A stretch of DNA of 47,191 nucleotides. It comes from CAYWNA01 sp964459305. Its GTDB lineage: Bacteria; Planctomycetota; Planctomycetia; Pirellulales; Pirellulaceae. The stretch is from contig CAYWNA010000084.1 of assembly GCA_964459305.1 (NCBI GenBank), positions 1 to 47,191 on the forward strand, written 5' to 3'. Positions 15,548-26,700 of the stretch are shown here, in pieces (the stretch's first letter is position 1; every line of letters starts with the position of its first letter). The notes under the pieces are model-generated. The model ran no database searches and was not told the origin of the DNA. It saw only the letters and a list, made by a program, of their open reading frames with translations. Made by a program: the position numbers and the translations under genes.

Positions 15548-18500
15548 CTAAAGTGTGTCGCTTCGCACTTCGTCCGCACGCGGGCCCAGATTGCCGTAAC
15601 GGTGATAGTCGATGCACAGCGATTGTTCGCGCACGTACCACAATAGCTCAATGCGTCCCACGCTCAGGACGGGAGCAGCGGCCAGATACAGGCCCGTTTC
15701 AGCTACCGCACACCACACGACCTCCGGGACGCGGTCGGGGCCGGCATAACGGACACGGTCGATCCGATGCTGGCGGATTACCTGGGCAAGCCGTTCGTCG
15801 CTTTCTTCGACGAACTCGATCGCCGCTGCCCAAGAGTGCGTGAGCTCTTCCAGTAGCCTAACGGCCGGTGAATCGATGTCTGGCGGAGTGCTGACAGTGA
15901 TGCGGCAGCCTGCCACTTTCGCGGCGCAGACCCGCGCGAAGACGTCGAACAGCGTATCGTCTCCGTCGAGCCGGACCCGCAGGTGTTCGACAGGCAAGTA
16001 GCGACGGAGATTGTCCTGGCCGATCAATCGAAAATGATCGTGCTGGCATCCGAACTCCTCGGTCATGTACAGGTCGTACGAGCCAATGGCTGTCAAGACT
16101 CGACGGATCTGCTCCATCGGCCAATCCGTTGATACGCACGCTAGTCCTTCGAGGCGGTTCCGCAATTCGACCAGATGTTCATCGACCAACTCCTGGCTGC
16201 AACGCGGCTGATCGCTCTCGACGAACTCCATTAGTTGTGCCACGTAGTTTGGACCGCCGGCTTTGATGCCCGGGCCAAAGGCGCTCTTCCCCATGCCGCC
16301 AAAGGGCTGACGCAAGACGATGGCACCGGTGGTGTGACGATTGACGTACAGATTGCCGGCCCGGATATGCTCCTGCCAAGTCTCCTGTTCGCGATCGTCC
16401 AGCGACTCCAGCCCGCTGGTCAGGCCGTAGCCGGTGACATTCACCAACGAAACCGCGTCGTGCAAGTCCTTTGCCTTCACCACGCCCAGCACGGGACCGA
16501 ACAACTCGGTCCTATGCGTGAAACTGCCGGGCGAGATATCCCATTTAACCCCCGGTGTGACTAGATTCGGGTTGTCTTGATCAACGTGCGGCGTAACCAC
16601 CCACGATTCGCCGTCGTCCAATTCGTTCAACGCTCGCTTCAACGAACCGGTGGGCGGGCGGATCAGCGGGCCCATCTTGTTGTGCAATTCCCACGCCGAT
16701 CCAACTGAAATACTACTGACCGCGTCGCACAACATGCGCCGGAAATCTTCGTCCTCGTACACCTCTTCCTCAAGGACCAGCAACGAGGTGGCCGAACACT
16801 TCTGGCCACTATGACTGAAGGCGGAGTGCAGCACATTCTTGACGGCCTGGTCGCGGTCGGCCAAAGAGGTGACGATCGTGGCGTTCTTCCCGCCCGTCTC
16901 GGCCAGCAGATTCAAATCGGGTTTGCGTTCGAGCATTCGCAGCGCGGTATCGGTGCCGCCGGTTAGTATCACGACATCAACGTCGCAGTGGGACACGAGT
17001 TGCCCGCCGACGGTCGCACCAACGCATGGCACCAACTGCAGCGTCTTCTTGGAGACGCCGGCGCGCCAGAAGCATTCGCACAGCAGGTGGGCCACCAGCA
17101 CGGTGTCAGAGGCTGGTTTCAAGATAACGGTGTTGCCTGCGGCCAGAGCGGCCGCGATGCCGCCGCAGGGAATGGCAATCGGGAAATTCCATGGCGACAC
17201 GACGACGACCACGCCCTTTCCGCGTGCTTCGATACCTTCCATTTCGTGGTAGTACTGCGCCGTCTTGCTGTAGAATTCCACGAAGTCCACAGCCTCAGAG
17301 ACTTCCGGATCGGATTCCGCTACAGTCTTGCCGCCGTCAGCCAAAGCCGCGCCGATCAGTTCTGCCCGGGCGCAGCGGAGTTCGTGGGCCACGCGACGCA
17401 TCACATCGGCCCGATCGGCGTGCGTCATCAATCGCCACCCCGGTTCGTCCGCTTTCGCGCACTGGACGGCATCAGCGATGTCCTGTTCGCCGGCCTGTCG
17501 GTACCGGCCGACGATCACTCCCGGCCGCGACGGATCCAGGCACTCGCACTCTTCTCGCGGGTCCGTGATCTCTTGGCCCCCAATGACGAGTGGAACGTTC
17601 AGGGCATGATCGCCGCAGCGGTCTTTCCAGGACTCGATGATGTCCTCGGCCCACTGGCTGTTGTGAGGAAGCGAAAAGTCCGTGTCGGGCTCATTGGTGA
17701 AACGATACCATGGCACGTCATCGACACCCGTGGTCTCCGGCGGTTCGTTCCGGTTCTGCGTGCGGCGAGGAGCGTCGGAGAGCTTTTCCGATACATCGAA
17801 CGAGCGAAGGAACTGCTCTTCCAGGTGTTTCCATTCGTCGCAGTCGACGTGGAGCTTGAACGCATGGGCGAGGAAATTGTCGGGGCCGGTGTTTTCGTCC
17901 AACCGACGCGTCAGGTAGCCGATCGCATAGATGAAGTTCTCTTTGCTGCAGGCCGGCGCGTACAAGAGTAGGTTCTTCGCAACCTCGAAGAGTGCTCGTC
18001 GCTGGTGATTGGCCATGCCTTCCAGCATCTCGAACTGCACCTTGTCCATGGCGTCGTTTTCCACAGCCAATACCACGCCATAGGCCAGTTCGAACAGATT
18101 ATGTGAGGCAACCCCAAGATTGACCGCTGCCAGATTATCGGATTCCATGCCCTCGTGGAGCATGCGTTTGAAATTGGCGTCCGTTTCCGGCTTGGTCAAG
18201 TACGGCGCTTGCGGCCAACCTCGAAGCGACGCCGCGACACGTTCCATCTCCATATTCGCGCCTTTGACAATGCGCAAGGTGATCGGCGCCCCGCCCGCGG
18301 CCACACGGCCGCGCGACCAATCGTTTAGTACCAACTGCATACGGAAGGAATCAGGGACGTATGCCTGAAGCACAATACCCGCATTGACATTCTCCAGACC
18401 TGGCCGATCCAACGTCTCCATGAATGCGCGCGCCGTCAGATCCATGTCTTGGTACTCTTCCATGTCCATGTAGACGAGCTTAGGCACCACGGTTCCGTCG

Positions 18501-19237
18501 GTCCTTGTGAATCGCGATTCAGACGCGACGCGAAACATCTTGTGCATTCGATCGCAAATCGCTGCAATCGTATGTTTGCGGGCCAGTGGAGAGATCTGCG
18601 AGTAGATCGTGGAAATCTTGACCGAAGCGACCTCGATTTCAGGCATCCTGAGCGCATCCAGATAGGCCTCCAACCGCCGTTCCGCTTCCTGTTCGCTCAA
18701 GATGGCTTCGCCCAGGAAGTTGACGTTCATGCGCACGCCCTCGTCCCGCCGAGCGTTCAGGTGAGCGGTGAGCATGTCGGCTTCGGCCGGCAGGACGACG
18801 TTGGCCGTCTCTTTGTGCATCTTCTCCTTTGCTAACGGCGCGGCAACGCCAGGCAAGTAGCTGCCGAACGACTGAAAGCCTCGCAACAGGGCCCGATCCA
18901 GCGTTGAAAAGAAACGCGGAATCCCTTGCACATCGAGGATGTGAGTCAACTGATCGACGGCCCGGCGAGGCATCTTCGCCCGAAATGCCTGGTCCGTCAT
19001 CTCCACAAGGGTCGCCTTGTCCTTCGGATTCCTGATCATCCGATCCAACTCGGCCTGCTGGCGGCGCTCCTGAGGCGTCTGCAACGACAGCGCGCGCTCC
19101 TGCAGGATTCGCGCCAAGTACACGGCCTTCTGGACGTTGATCGGGTAGGGCGAGCCGGAATCTGGCTGGCAGCCTGCTAGTACCACTGCAACGTTCCGGC
19201 CAAGTCGATCGTGCTCCGCGGAAGTTGCATCCGGCAT
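15548..19237 (-). CDS. putA: bifunctional proline dehydrogenase / glutamate-semialdehyde dehydrogenase
   Basis: Oxidises proline to glutamate in two steps, channelling the intermediate. 1229 aa. The FAD-dependent proline dehydrogenase barrel lies at about residues 150-470: NVNFLGEAILSEQEAE, VKISTIYSQISP, LQAYVPDSF, RIVKGANMEMER and GVASHNLFEL are its landmarks. The NAD-dependent aldehyde dehydrogenase domain lies at about 520-1010, with WNFPIAIPCGGIAAALAAG, AETGGKNA (general base Glu) and the nucleophile C814 in SGQKCSATS. A further 220-residue C-terminal region completes a long-form PutA. The N-terminal ribbon-helix-helix DNA-binding domain of autoregulating PutA is absent, so it should not be its own repressor. 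GGAGG lies eight bases before ATG 19237. It is divergent from the peptidase gene and convergent with pgk. Confidence 0.95.
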   Translation of the reverse strand: MPDATSAEHDRLGRNVAVVLAGCQPDSGSPYPINVQKAVYLARILQERALSLQTPQERRQQAELDRMIRNPKDKATLVEMTDQAFRAKMPRRAVDQLTHILDVQGIPRFFSTLDRALLRGFQSFGSYLPGVAAPLAKEKMHKETANVVLPAEADMLTAHLNARRDEGVRMNVNFLGEAILSEQEAERRLEAYLDALRMPEIEVASVKISTIYSQISPLARKHTIAAICDRMHKMFRVASESRFTRTDGTVVPKLVYMDMEEYQDMDLTARAFMETLDRPGLENVNAGIVLQAYVPDSFRMQLVLNDWSRGRVAAGGAPITLRIVKGANMEMERVAASLRGWPQAPYLTKPETDANFKRMLHEGMESDNLAAVNLGVASHNLFELAYGVVLAVENDAMDKVQFEMLEGMANHQRRALFEVAKNLLLYAPACSKENFIYAIGYLTRRLDENTGPDNFLAHAFKLHVDCDEWKHLEEQFLRSFDVSEKLSDAPRRTQNRNEPPETTGVDDVPWYRFTNEPDTDFSLPHNSQWAEDIIESWKDRCGDHALNVPLVIGGQEITDPREECECLDPSRPGVIVGRYRQAGEQDIADAVQCAKADEPGWRLMTHADRADVMRRVAHELRCARAELIGAALADGGKTVAESDPEVSEAVDFVEFYSKTAQYYHEMEGIEARGKGVVVVVSPWNFPIAIPCGGIAAALAAGNTVILKPASDTVLVAHLLCECFWRAGVSKKTLQLVPCVGATVGGQLVSHCDVDVVILTGGTDTALRMLERKPDLNLLAETGGKNATIVTSLADRDQAVKNVLHSAFSHSGQKCSATSLLVLEEEVYEDEDFRRMLCDAVSSISVGSAWELHNKMGPLIRPPTGSLKRALNELDDGESWVVTPHVDQDNPNLVTPGVKWDISPGSFTHRTELFGPVLGVVKAKDLHDAVSLVNVTGYGLTSGLESLDDREQETWQEHIRAGNLYVNRHTTGAIVLRQPFGGMGKSAFGPGIKAGGPNYVAQLMEFVESDQPRCSQELVDEHLVELRNRLEGLACVSTDWPMEQIRRVLTAIGSYDLYMTEEFGCQHDHFRLIGQDNLRRYLPVEHLRVRLDGDDTLFDVFARVCAAKVAGCRITVSTPPDIDSPAVRLLEELTHSWAAAIEFVEESDERLAQVIRQHRIDRVRYAGPDRVPEVVWCAVAETGLYLAAAPVLSVGRIELLWYVREQSLCIDYHRYGNLGPRADEVRSDTL

Positions 19238-19330
19238 GGCGAAAGCCTCCGTTCGTTGAAAAACATCGTCGTACTTTTATGCAATTCAACTGGCGGGTAT
19301 CGTCCAAGTCTGCAATAATACCACCCTCGC

Positions 19331-19355
19331 GGTATTTGGGCTTCGCCCAAATACC
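19331..19355. promoter_or_regulatory. perfect hairpin between divergent genes
   Basis: GGTATTTGGGC, loop TTC, GCCCAAATACC: an 11-bp perfect stem with a 3-base loop, 33 bases before the peptidase start and 93 bases before the putA start. No T tract follows on either strand, so it is unlikely to be a simple terminator. It could be a 5'-leader structure, an operator or a short dispersed repeat. Confidence 0.45.
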
Positions 19356-19388
19356 CTTAGGTTCGCCTATTTTCAGCAGGGCAAGACG

Positions 19389-20669
19389 ATGCCTCCCAGT
19401 GCGGACAGATTGGCCATTCGAGATTACGTCGAGAAGTTGATTCGGCGAATCGTGGCTGAATGTCCACGACGGTGCGCCGGAAGTCGGGACGAACTCAAAG
19501 CTCAAGAGATCCTCTGTAACGAGATTCTACAGCACGGTGGTAGTGCCGACTATCCGAAGTTTCGCCACAACACCAGCCACAACGTGTTCATCGCCCTACA
19601 TTTCGGACTGGCCGTAGTCGCTGGGATAATGCGATTGGTCAATCCGGCCATCGCTCTCGCACTGCACGTCTTGGTCGGCGTGTCCTATGTTTGCGACAGC
19701 CTAAAACTGTGCCACATCCTGAGGCGGCTTTCTCCCCGCCGGGAATCTCAGAACCTGGTCGTCACATTCCCCGCCACAAAGCCACTCCGTCGGCGCGTTG
19801 TCCTGCTTGGCCACGCCGACGCGGCCTTCACGGGGCTGATGTTCCGTCGCTCGTTTATGAAAGGGGCCCGAGAGGATTTCTACTGGCGACCGTTCCAGTT
19901 CTTGCGAAAGCCTTTCTTGGTCGCCATGATTGGCATACTGATGGTGAGCTGGTTTGACTTGAGCGCTATGACCGTCAACTTCTTCCTGCCATGGAATCAT
20001 GCAGGTTACGTGGCTTGGCACATTTACTTTCTTGCGCTTTGTCTGTTGAGCCTCCAGGTTATCATTCGCAACGAAGTCGTGCCTGGAGCGAACGACAACC
20101 TTTCTGCATGTGCTGCTCTGCCCGTATTGGCCCAGCGATTGTCGCCGCGCAAGCCGGATGACGTCGAGTTGGTTCTCGTGGCGACGGGTTGTGAAGAGCC
20201 TGGGACGGGCGGAGCCTTGGCTCTGGCCAGAAAAATGCGCAAGACATGGGACAAAGCGAAGACCGTGGTTGTGGCCATCGAGTGTATCGGGGAGGGCGAG
20301 TTCAGGATTTATCACGAAGGCGAGATCGTGCGGGTGAGTCCGCCTCGGTGGTTGGTGAACCAGGCAAAGCAGGTCGCCGCCAGCGATGAACGATTCTCGG
20401 ACACGACGGTCTACGTCCTACCCGCAGGTTACACGGATTCGTTGGCGTTCTTGGTGCGAGGTTATCCGAGTATCTGTCTGGGGCGCGTGGACTGCGAGGT
20501 TGGCACACCAACCCGCTACCATTTGGCGAGCGATTCTCCCGACAATCTGGATTACGATCGTCTGCTCGACTCCATTGACTACCTCGAAATGTTCGTCGAT
20601 TCTCTCGTCGCCCCGCCCGATGCGCGAGAAGCGGTGGCGGAAGCAAATTTGTTGCCGGACCGGCCGTAA
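19389..20669 (+). CDS. membrane-embedded M28-like zinc peptidase
   Basis: Metallopeptidase of the M28 (aminopeptidase Y/S-type) fold, 426 aa. Probable zinc ligands and catalytic residues are in order: H142 (GHADAAF), D236 (GANDNLSA), the pair E269-E270 (GCEEPGTGG), E298 (IECIG, where many M28 enzymes have Asp) and H378 (RYHLASDSPDN). Unlike typical M28 enzymes there is no signal peptide. Two hydrophobic blocks, about residues 60-105 and 175-225, look like pairs of membrane helices, the second inserted between the first histidine and the aspartate. The active site may therefore sit at the membrane. Start ATG 19389 follows AGGGCAAG. It is divergent from putA and convergent with the giant gene, 84 bases away. 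Substrate unknown. Confidence 0.8.
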   Translation: MPPSADRLAIRDYVEKLIRRIVAECPRRCAGSRDELKAQEILCNEILQHGGSADYPKFRHNTSHNVFIALHFGLAVVAGIMRLVNPAIALALHVLVGVSYVCDSLKLCHILRRLSPRRESQNLVVTFPATKPLRRRVVLLGHADAAFTGLMFRRSFMKGAREDFYWRPFQFLRKPFLVAMIGILMVSWFDLSAMTVNFFLPWNHAGYVAWHIYFLALCLLSLQVIIRNEVVPGANDNLSACAALPVLAQRLSPRKPDDVELVLVATGCEEPGTGGALALARKMRKTWDKAKTVVVAIECIGEGEFRIYHEGEIVRVSPPRWLVNQAKQVAASDERFSDTTVYVLPAGYTDSLAFLVRGYPSICLGRVDCEVGTPTRYHLASDSPDNLDYDRLLDSIDYLEMFVDSLVAPPDAREAVAEANLLPDRP

Positions 20670-20753
20670 TGCGTCGGCGATTCCGATGAGTCTGCTTGCC
20701 GTTACGCGTCAAGACTCGCGTTGCGGGTTTGTGTGAAATGCGGGGCTGTGAGG

Positions 20754-23700
20754 TCAGCCGAGTATTTCTTCGAGGACGTCGTCCAGCACGGTGCGTCCGG
20801 CCAAGGATCCGTTGATGTCGTCGGCAATCGTCGACAGTGCGTCCTCGACCCCGAACAGATCGATGTTAACCGTCTTCTCTGAGTCCACGCGACGGCGTCT
20901 CGTCTCCTCTTGATTCTGATGCGTTTTCGTTCGCGGCGTGTCGTCGCGGACGGCCTCCCGTCTCGCTGGGCCATTCAGCAGGGAATCGGAAACCGCCAGC
21001 CGCGCACCGGGGTCGGAATCCAGCAGTTCAGCACCCATCTGGAGACCGACCATCAGCGGTTCCACTGGTGCGGCTTCGCCTTCGGCTGCCGCATAGAACT
21101 CGCCTTCGCTCTGACCGCTTTGGTTTCGCCGGTTGATGTCGTTGATGAGCGCGATGACGTCGGCTGCGGAGGCAATGTCATTCCCATCAACGTCATAGAA
21201 GGGCGAGCCGACAGGTCGCGGCGACGGTAGAGCCGAGTTTCCGGCGTTGGCGTTGATGTAGTTGATTACCAACAGCACGTCGATCGGAGAGACGAATCCA
21301 TCATTGTTCACATCCAGTTGATTGAGTGGATTCTGCCACTCGGACGGTGCCGCTTCGGTAATCGATATCACCACGGTCACGACCTGCTGGCTATCGGCGC
21401 CGTTGGCGTCGCGGGCGAGGTACGAAAAGCTGTCGAAGCTCGCGGGACCGCCGTCGTGGACGTATCTGAACGTGCCGTCGGGCGGATCCTGCGATTGCTG
21501 CGGATCCTCTCGATTCAGGCCCCACGTGAAGCTCGCGGCGTGTTGCGGCGGGGCCACCAGCACGGCGCTCAGGGCGTCTTGTTCCGCGTCCGTATCGTTC
21601 AGCAACAAGCCGTCGTCGCTGGGATCGTTGTTGTTCCCCTCAGGATCGTCTGCAGGCAGGATGCCACCTCGCTCCACGCTGTAACTGTTAGCATCGATGT
21701 TGGCGATCGGCGGATCGTTAACGCCCGTGATCGTGACGGTCACGGTCGCCTCGTTGGTCCCTGTGCCGTCACTAACCTTATACTTGAAGTAATCGTAGTC
21801 TATCTGACCGGCAGGCAGAGTATCGAACTGGCTGTTCGGACTGTAGATGACCACGTTGTTCGGCTGATTTTCGGGGCTGATAATCACGCTGCCCTCCAAC
21901 GACCTGCCCTCTGCCACGCCCACTTCGGTGACTGTCAATGGACCGAAGTCGTCGGTGTCGTTGAACAGGACGCTGACGGACACGGAATCGTCTTCGGTGG
22001 TGGTCACTTGGTCGTCATTGGCCACCGGAGGGTCGCTAGCTCCAAACACGGTGATGTTGACGGCGGCTGGCAACGAGATGCCGCCATGGCCATCATTGAC
22101 AGTGTACCAAAACCGGTCCGTCCCGTTCTGGCCGATCTGCAAGTGGTCGAACATGGAATTTGGGTCGTAGATGATCCGCGTGTTGTCGGCATTGGGATCA
22201 GCCTCTCCTCGCGTGGCTTCCTGTTGGTTGTTCGGATTTCTCAGGAACACTTGTTCAACGAGCAGCGTGTCACCATTGTCGACGTCTGTATCATTTGCAA
22301 GCACTTCGATGCTAATGGTCCCATTTCTTGCGACCGACACGTTGAGATCATCCGTAGCGACGGGTGCATCGTTCACGCCGGTCACCGTGACAGTCACCGT
22401 GGCCACCGACGAATTCCCGTCCTCGTCGAAGACCACGTACGTGAAGAGATCCGTTGCGGTCGTGGCCGGTATACCAGGCTGACCAATCTGCTCTAGCGCC
22501 GTCTGCGAGACATTCAGCGAGTGTTGCGAGGTGCCGTCGACGGGCTCGCCCAGCAGCACCGTGCCGTCGCCGGTGGTCTGGGGGTTTAGATCTTGCAGGC
22601 TAGTCGTTTCGATGGCCGCCACGATAGCTTGGGCGACCTCGTTGATGGTGCTAACACCCGCAGTGTACGTGACCGCAACATTCGCGCCTGTTGTCGCTCC
22701 ACCGGCGGGATCAGCCAGGTCGTCCAACTCAAACACGATACCGCTGCTGCCGTCGTTGATTATGAATATCTCGCCATCGGCCAGGTCGGGCGCTCCCATC
22801 GCGTCGGCAGGAACACGCATGCCGAATGCCAATCCAGGGGTGCCGTCAGTGTGTTGCGGCAGCGATTCGAACTTGCCGTTTGGATCGTAGGTGATCGTGT
22901 TATCCGGCGTGCGAGGCGAATTGACCATGGCCACGCCTTTGGTCAACAGGAGCTGGACTGCCGTAACCGTGATGTCCTTTCCTTCCGGATCCTCGTCGTT
23001 CAACAGCACTGGGATTTCCGTCGACGACTCCTCGTCCGTCTCCGCTTCCGGCGGATCGAAGCTTCCGTCCAGTTGACGCACGCCGTCGACCCTGGCCAGG
23101 GGCGGATCGTTCGCTCCCAGCAGGGTCACGGTCACCATGGCCTCGGCCGATCCACCGTTACCGTCGGTGATCTTGTAGATGAACGTGTCTTTGCGCTCCG
23201 CTCCTTGATCCAAGTCGTTGAATGCACCGGCCGGATCGTAATCGATAACGTTGTTGACCGTGTCGATCGACACGGTCCCCTGGGTCCCATCCGTGTTGAC
23301 GCTGTCGATCGTGAGGGGATGGTTCTCGGGATCGGTGTCGTTGGCCAGCACATCCACGGTGATGGGGCTACTCTGGCCGGTGAACACGTTTTCTTCATTC
23401 TCCGCGTTTGGGTCGTCGTTCGCGCCCAGGACGGTAATGGTCACTGTCCCCATCGACGATAGGAACCCTTCGTCCTTGGCCCGATAGGTAAACGTGTCCG
23501 TGGCTGGTTCGCCTTCGTCCAGCGCCTGCAAGACGGCGGACCCGCTCGGGTCGTAGCTAACCGCGCCGTACCGGTCCACAGACACGCTCGCTCCGAGTTT
23601 GCTGGGAGATTGGAAGCTGGCTACCTCCATATTCAGGACCGGTCCACCGGACGCCTCGTCATCATTGTCCAGCACGTTTGCTGTAGGTATTAGCCCCGGC

Positions 23701-26700
23701 AAATTGTCCTCGGAGAACGTGAACAAGCCCGGCGGATCAGGATCGCCGTCGTTATTCGCAACCGGCGGAGTGCCTTGCACGATGAAGACCCGGTAGTCTT
23801 CGACTTCGCCATCCTGGGCTAGCCCAGTTGGTTGCAGTCCTCCATTGCTGCTGAACCGGAAGCGGGCCACGGTCTCGCCGAAGTTGGTGATCGACGGCGG
23901 TTGGACTTCGAATGTATTTCCGCCAGCGGTGAGTTGCTGGCTGGCGAAGATCTGTTCGCCTTGGTCCGCGAAATCACCATCGCGATTGAAGTCGATCCAG
24001 GCATCGAGCAAACCATCCGCCGAAGCCATCACCTCAATCTCGGTCACGGTGGATGGATTGAACGCCCCCATCAACACGCCATCGTCGTCGTTGCCGTTCA
24101 ACTCGACTTGGCCGTTTCCGAAATTCGTGCTCGCGATGCCCAAACGGGCACCCAGAACCGCCGAAATCACCGAGCTGGCCAGGTCATCCTGGCTCGAACT
24201 CTTGTCGAACAACACGGGGACATTGCCTTGAAAAACGCCGTTGTCCAGGGCGGTGTCCTCAAACTCGAAAATGTAGGGACCTCTGGAGTCAGTCGGATCA
24301 TCGATCGTGAACGACTGGCCGTCCTGAACGGGATTTCTCATTCCCGCCGACGACAAGCCCACGCCGGACGTGTCCAGGCCGTAACCGCCCAGGTAGATGC
24401 GCCACCCCTCGCCGACGCTCACCGGTGTGAGCCCCAGATCGTCGAAACGAAGGTTGACAGCCGTGACGACGCGATCGGCGATCTGCTCCGCCGTATCGGC
24501 AGTGGCAAAAACGACCTGCTGGTTGTTGGCCAGATCCCATATGCCGTCGCTATCGAACTCGAACGTGACGGACGTACCACTGTTGGTCGACGTGAACGTA
24601 GCACCATCGACGATGGCCGATCCGTCGCGGACCTCAAGCATCCGTCCGGTATCGCCGAGCGATGCTGACAGGCCACCGAGCTCTGCGGTCAGGTCGTCGC
24701 CGCCCAACTGTACTCGCCAGACGCCATCCAATGTCACTGGTGACGCCTCCAATTCGGAACGCGAATTGACGACCGCGACAACGCGATCGGCGATTTTTTC
24801 TGCCGTCTCGTCAACAGCAAAGGTAATCGGGATGTTGGCACTGTTGCTCAGACCGTCACCATCGTCGAATTCAAACGTTACGCCCTGGAGGAGGTCTTTG
24901 TTGGAACGGAACTGGGCCTCGTCCTGGATAGCCGATCCTTCGCCGACAGTCAATGTGAACGGCAGAGGCAGCAAAATTGACATCGGCGTCTGCGTTCCGG
25001 TCTGCCCGACGTTTGCAGCGCCCGACGTGTCGACTGTGAAACCACCGGCCGTAGCCGCATCGTCCGTGTCGTCGCCGTCCACTGCGGCGGAGACCTGCCC
25101 GTCCCCATCGGCGTCGACACGGCTGCCGAGGAATATCGGACTGTCCGTTATCACGTGAATTGGCCCGTCCTGCCCCAGTTCGGTCGGATAATCTCCACTG
25201 GCGGTTTGCGGGGCGTCACCGAAGTCCATATTGACGCTGCCGAGAACAACCGTCATCTGGGTCTTGCCGGACAACAGATTCGGCTTCAAATCGTTGCCCG
25301 CCAGATCTCTCACGCCTGGGCGAATCACGTTACTGAGAAACACGGAATTCAGTTCGCTCACCGCAGTGGCGTCGTGTATGATCACCACGTCGTTCCCGCC
25401 GGACAAGGCCGTCACAGCCAACGGCGTATCGTTGATCGCATCGATCATGGATACAGCGACTTGACTTCCGTCGAACGCTTCGTGGGGAGTGATCGCGACG
25501 CTCCTGGCCGCAGGTTGACCGGGACTGCCGACCATCTCGATACCGGTCTGCGTAACATCGACTGAATGACTCGCAGAGCCGTCCGTCGGCTCACCGAAGA
25601 GGACGATACCATTACCGATGTTCACCGGCGCGACGTCTGCAAGCGGAGCACTCTGAATGGCCGCAACCAGCACGTCGGCGATCTGGTCGATCGTACTCTT
25701 TGGGATGCCTGGCCGCCCAATCTGCTCCAACTGGGTCCGCGAGACATCGAGCGAGTGCTGCGACGTGCCGTCAGTGGGTTCGCCCAGCAGCACGAGTCCA
25801 CCACCTTCGTTCTGGGAACTGAGCCCTTGCAGGGTAGTGTTCCCAATGGCCGTTACGATGGCGTCGGCGACATCGTCGACAGTACTAAAACCGCCTATGA
25901 ACCTGACCGCGACATTCGAACCTGCAGTCACCCCACCGCCGACCGGATCAGCCAAGTCGTCGAGCTCAAACACAACGCTGTCGGTGCCATCATCGATTGT
26001 GAAAGTCTCGCCATCGGTGACACGAGGGGCACCGAGAGCAGTCGTGGGAATGCGAATGCCGAATTCTGATCCGGAATAAGCAAGTGCGAGATTTGGGGCC
26101 GTGGTCCGCCCGCCGCCGACGGGATCAGCAAGATCGTCCATCTCAAAAGTAATGGCGTTGCTACCGTCGAATATCGTGAACTCGCCGCCGTCGGAGATAA
26201 ACGGCAAGCCGCTTCCGTCGTCCGACGCACGAGGCGCACCGGCTTTCGTCGGTATGCGGACCCCCCACGCCGATCTTACGCCGGGCTCGCCGATCAACAG
26301 CAGATTGCCCTGGGGCACGTTCACGATGTGGACGTTCGCTGTTCCGCCCAGATGGATCATCCCGTCGCCAACCGCGACCGGTTGAAGCCCGAGGTCGCCC
26401 AATTCGATTGCCGTGACGATCAGGTCGGCAATCTCGTTGTGAGTATCGGCGGCGCTATAACGAATGACGCGATCGTCCGCCCAAGCGCTGGGATTGTCAG
26501 GCTGGCCGTCGGCGTCCCGGTCCGCCGGTAGATCGTCGTTGTCGAATTCGAAGGTGATGATCTTCGAACCGTCATCCACGGTGAAGCTATCGCCGTCCTC
26601 GACCCCGCTGGCCTGCCCCAAAACCGTCAGGTTTGGCGATCGCGCTGTGTCCACCGAATGCTCGATCGTGCTGCCCAGATGCACGAGTCCGTCGCCGATG

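Noticed and set aside
16988..17971. 327-codon forward frame inside putA
   Set aside because: The reverse strand carries intact proline dehydrogenase and aldehyde dehydrogenase motifs across it.
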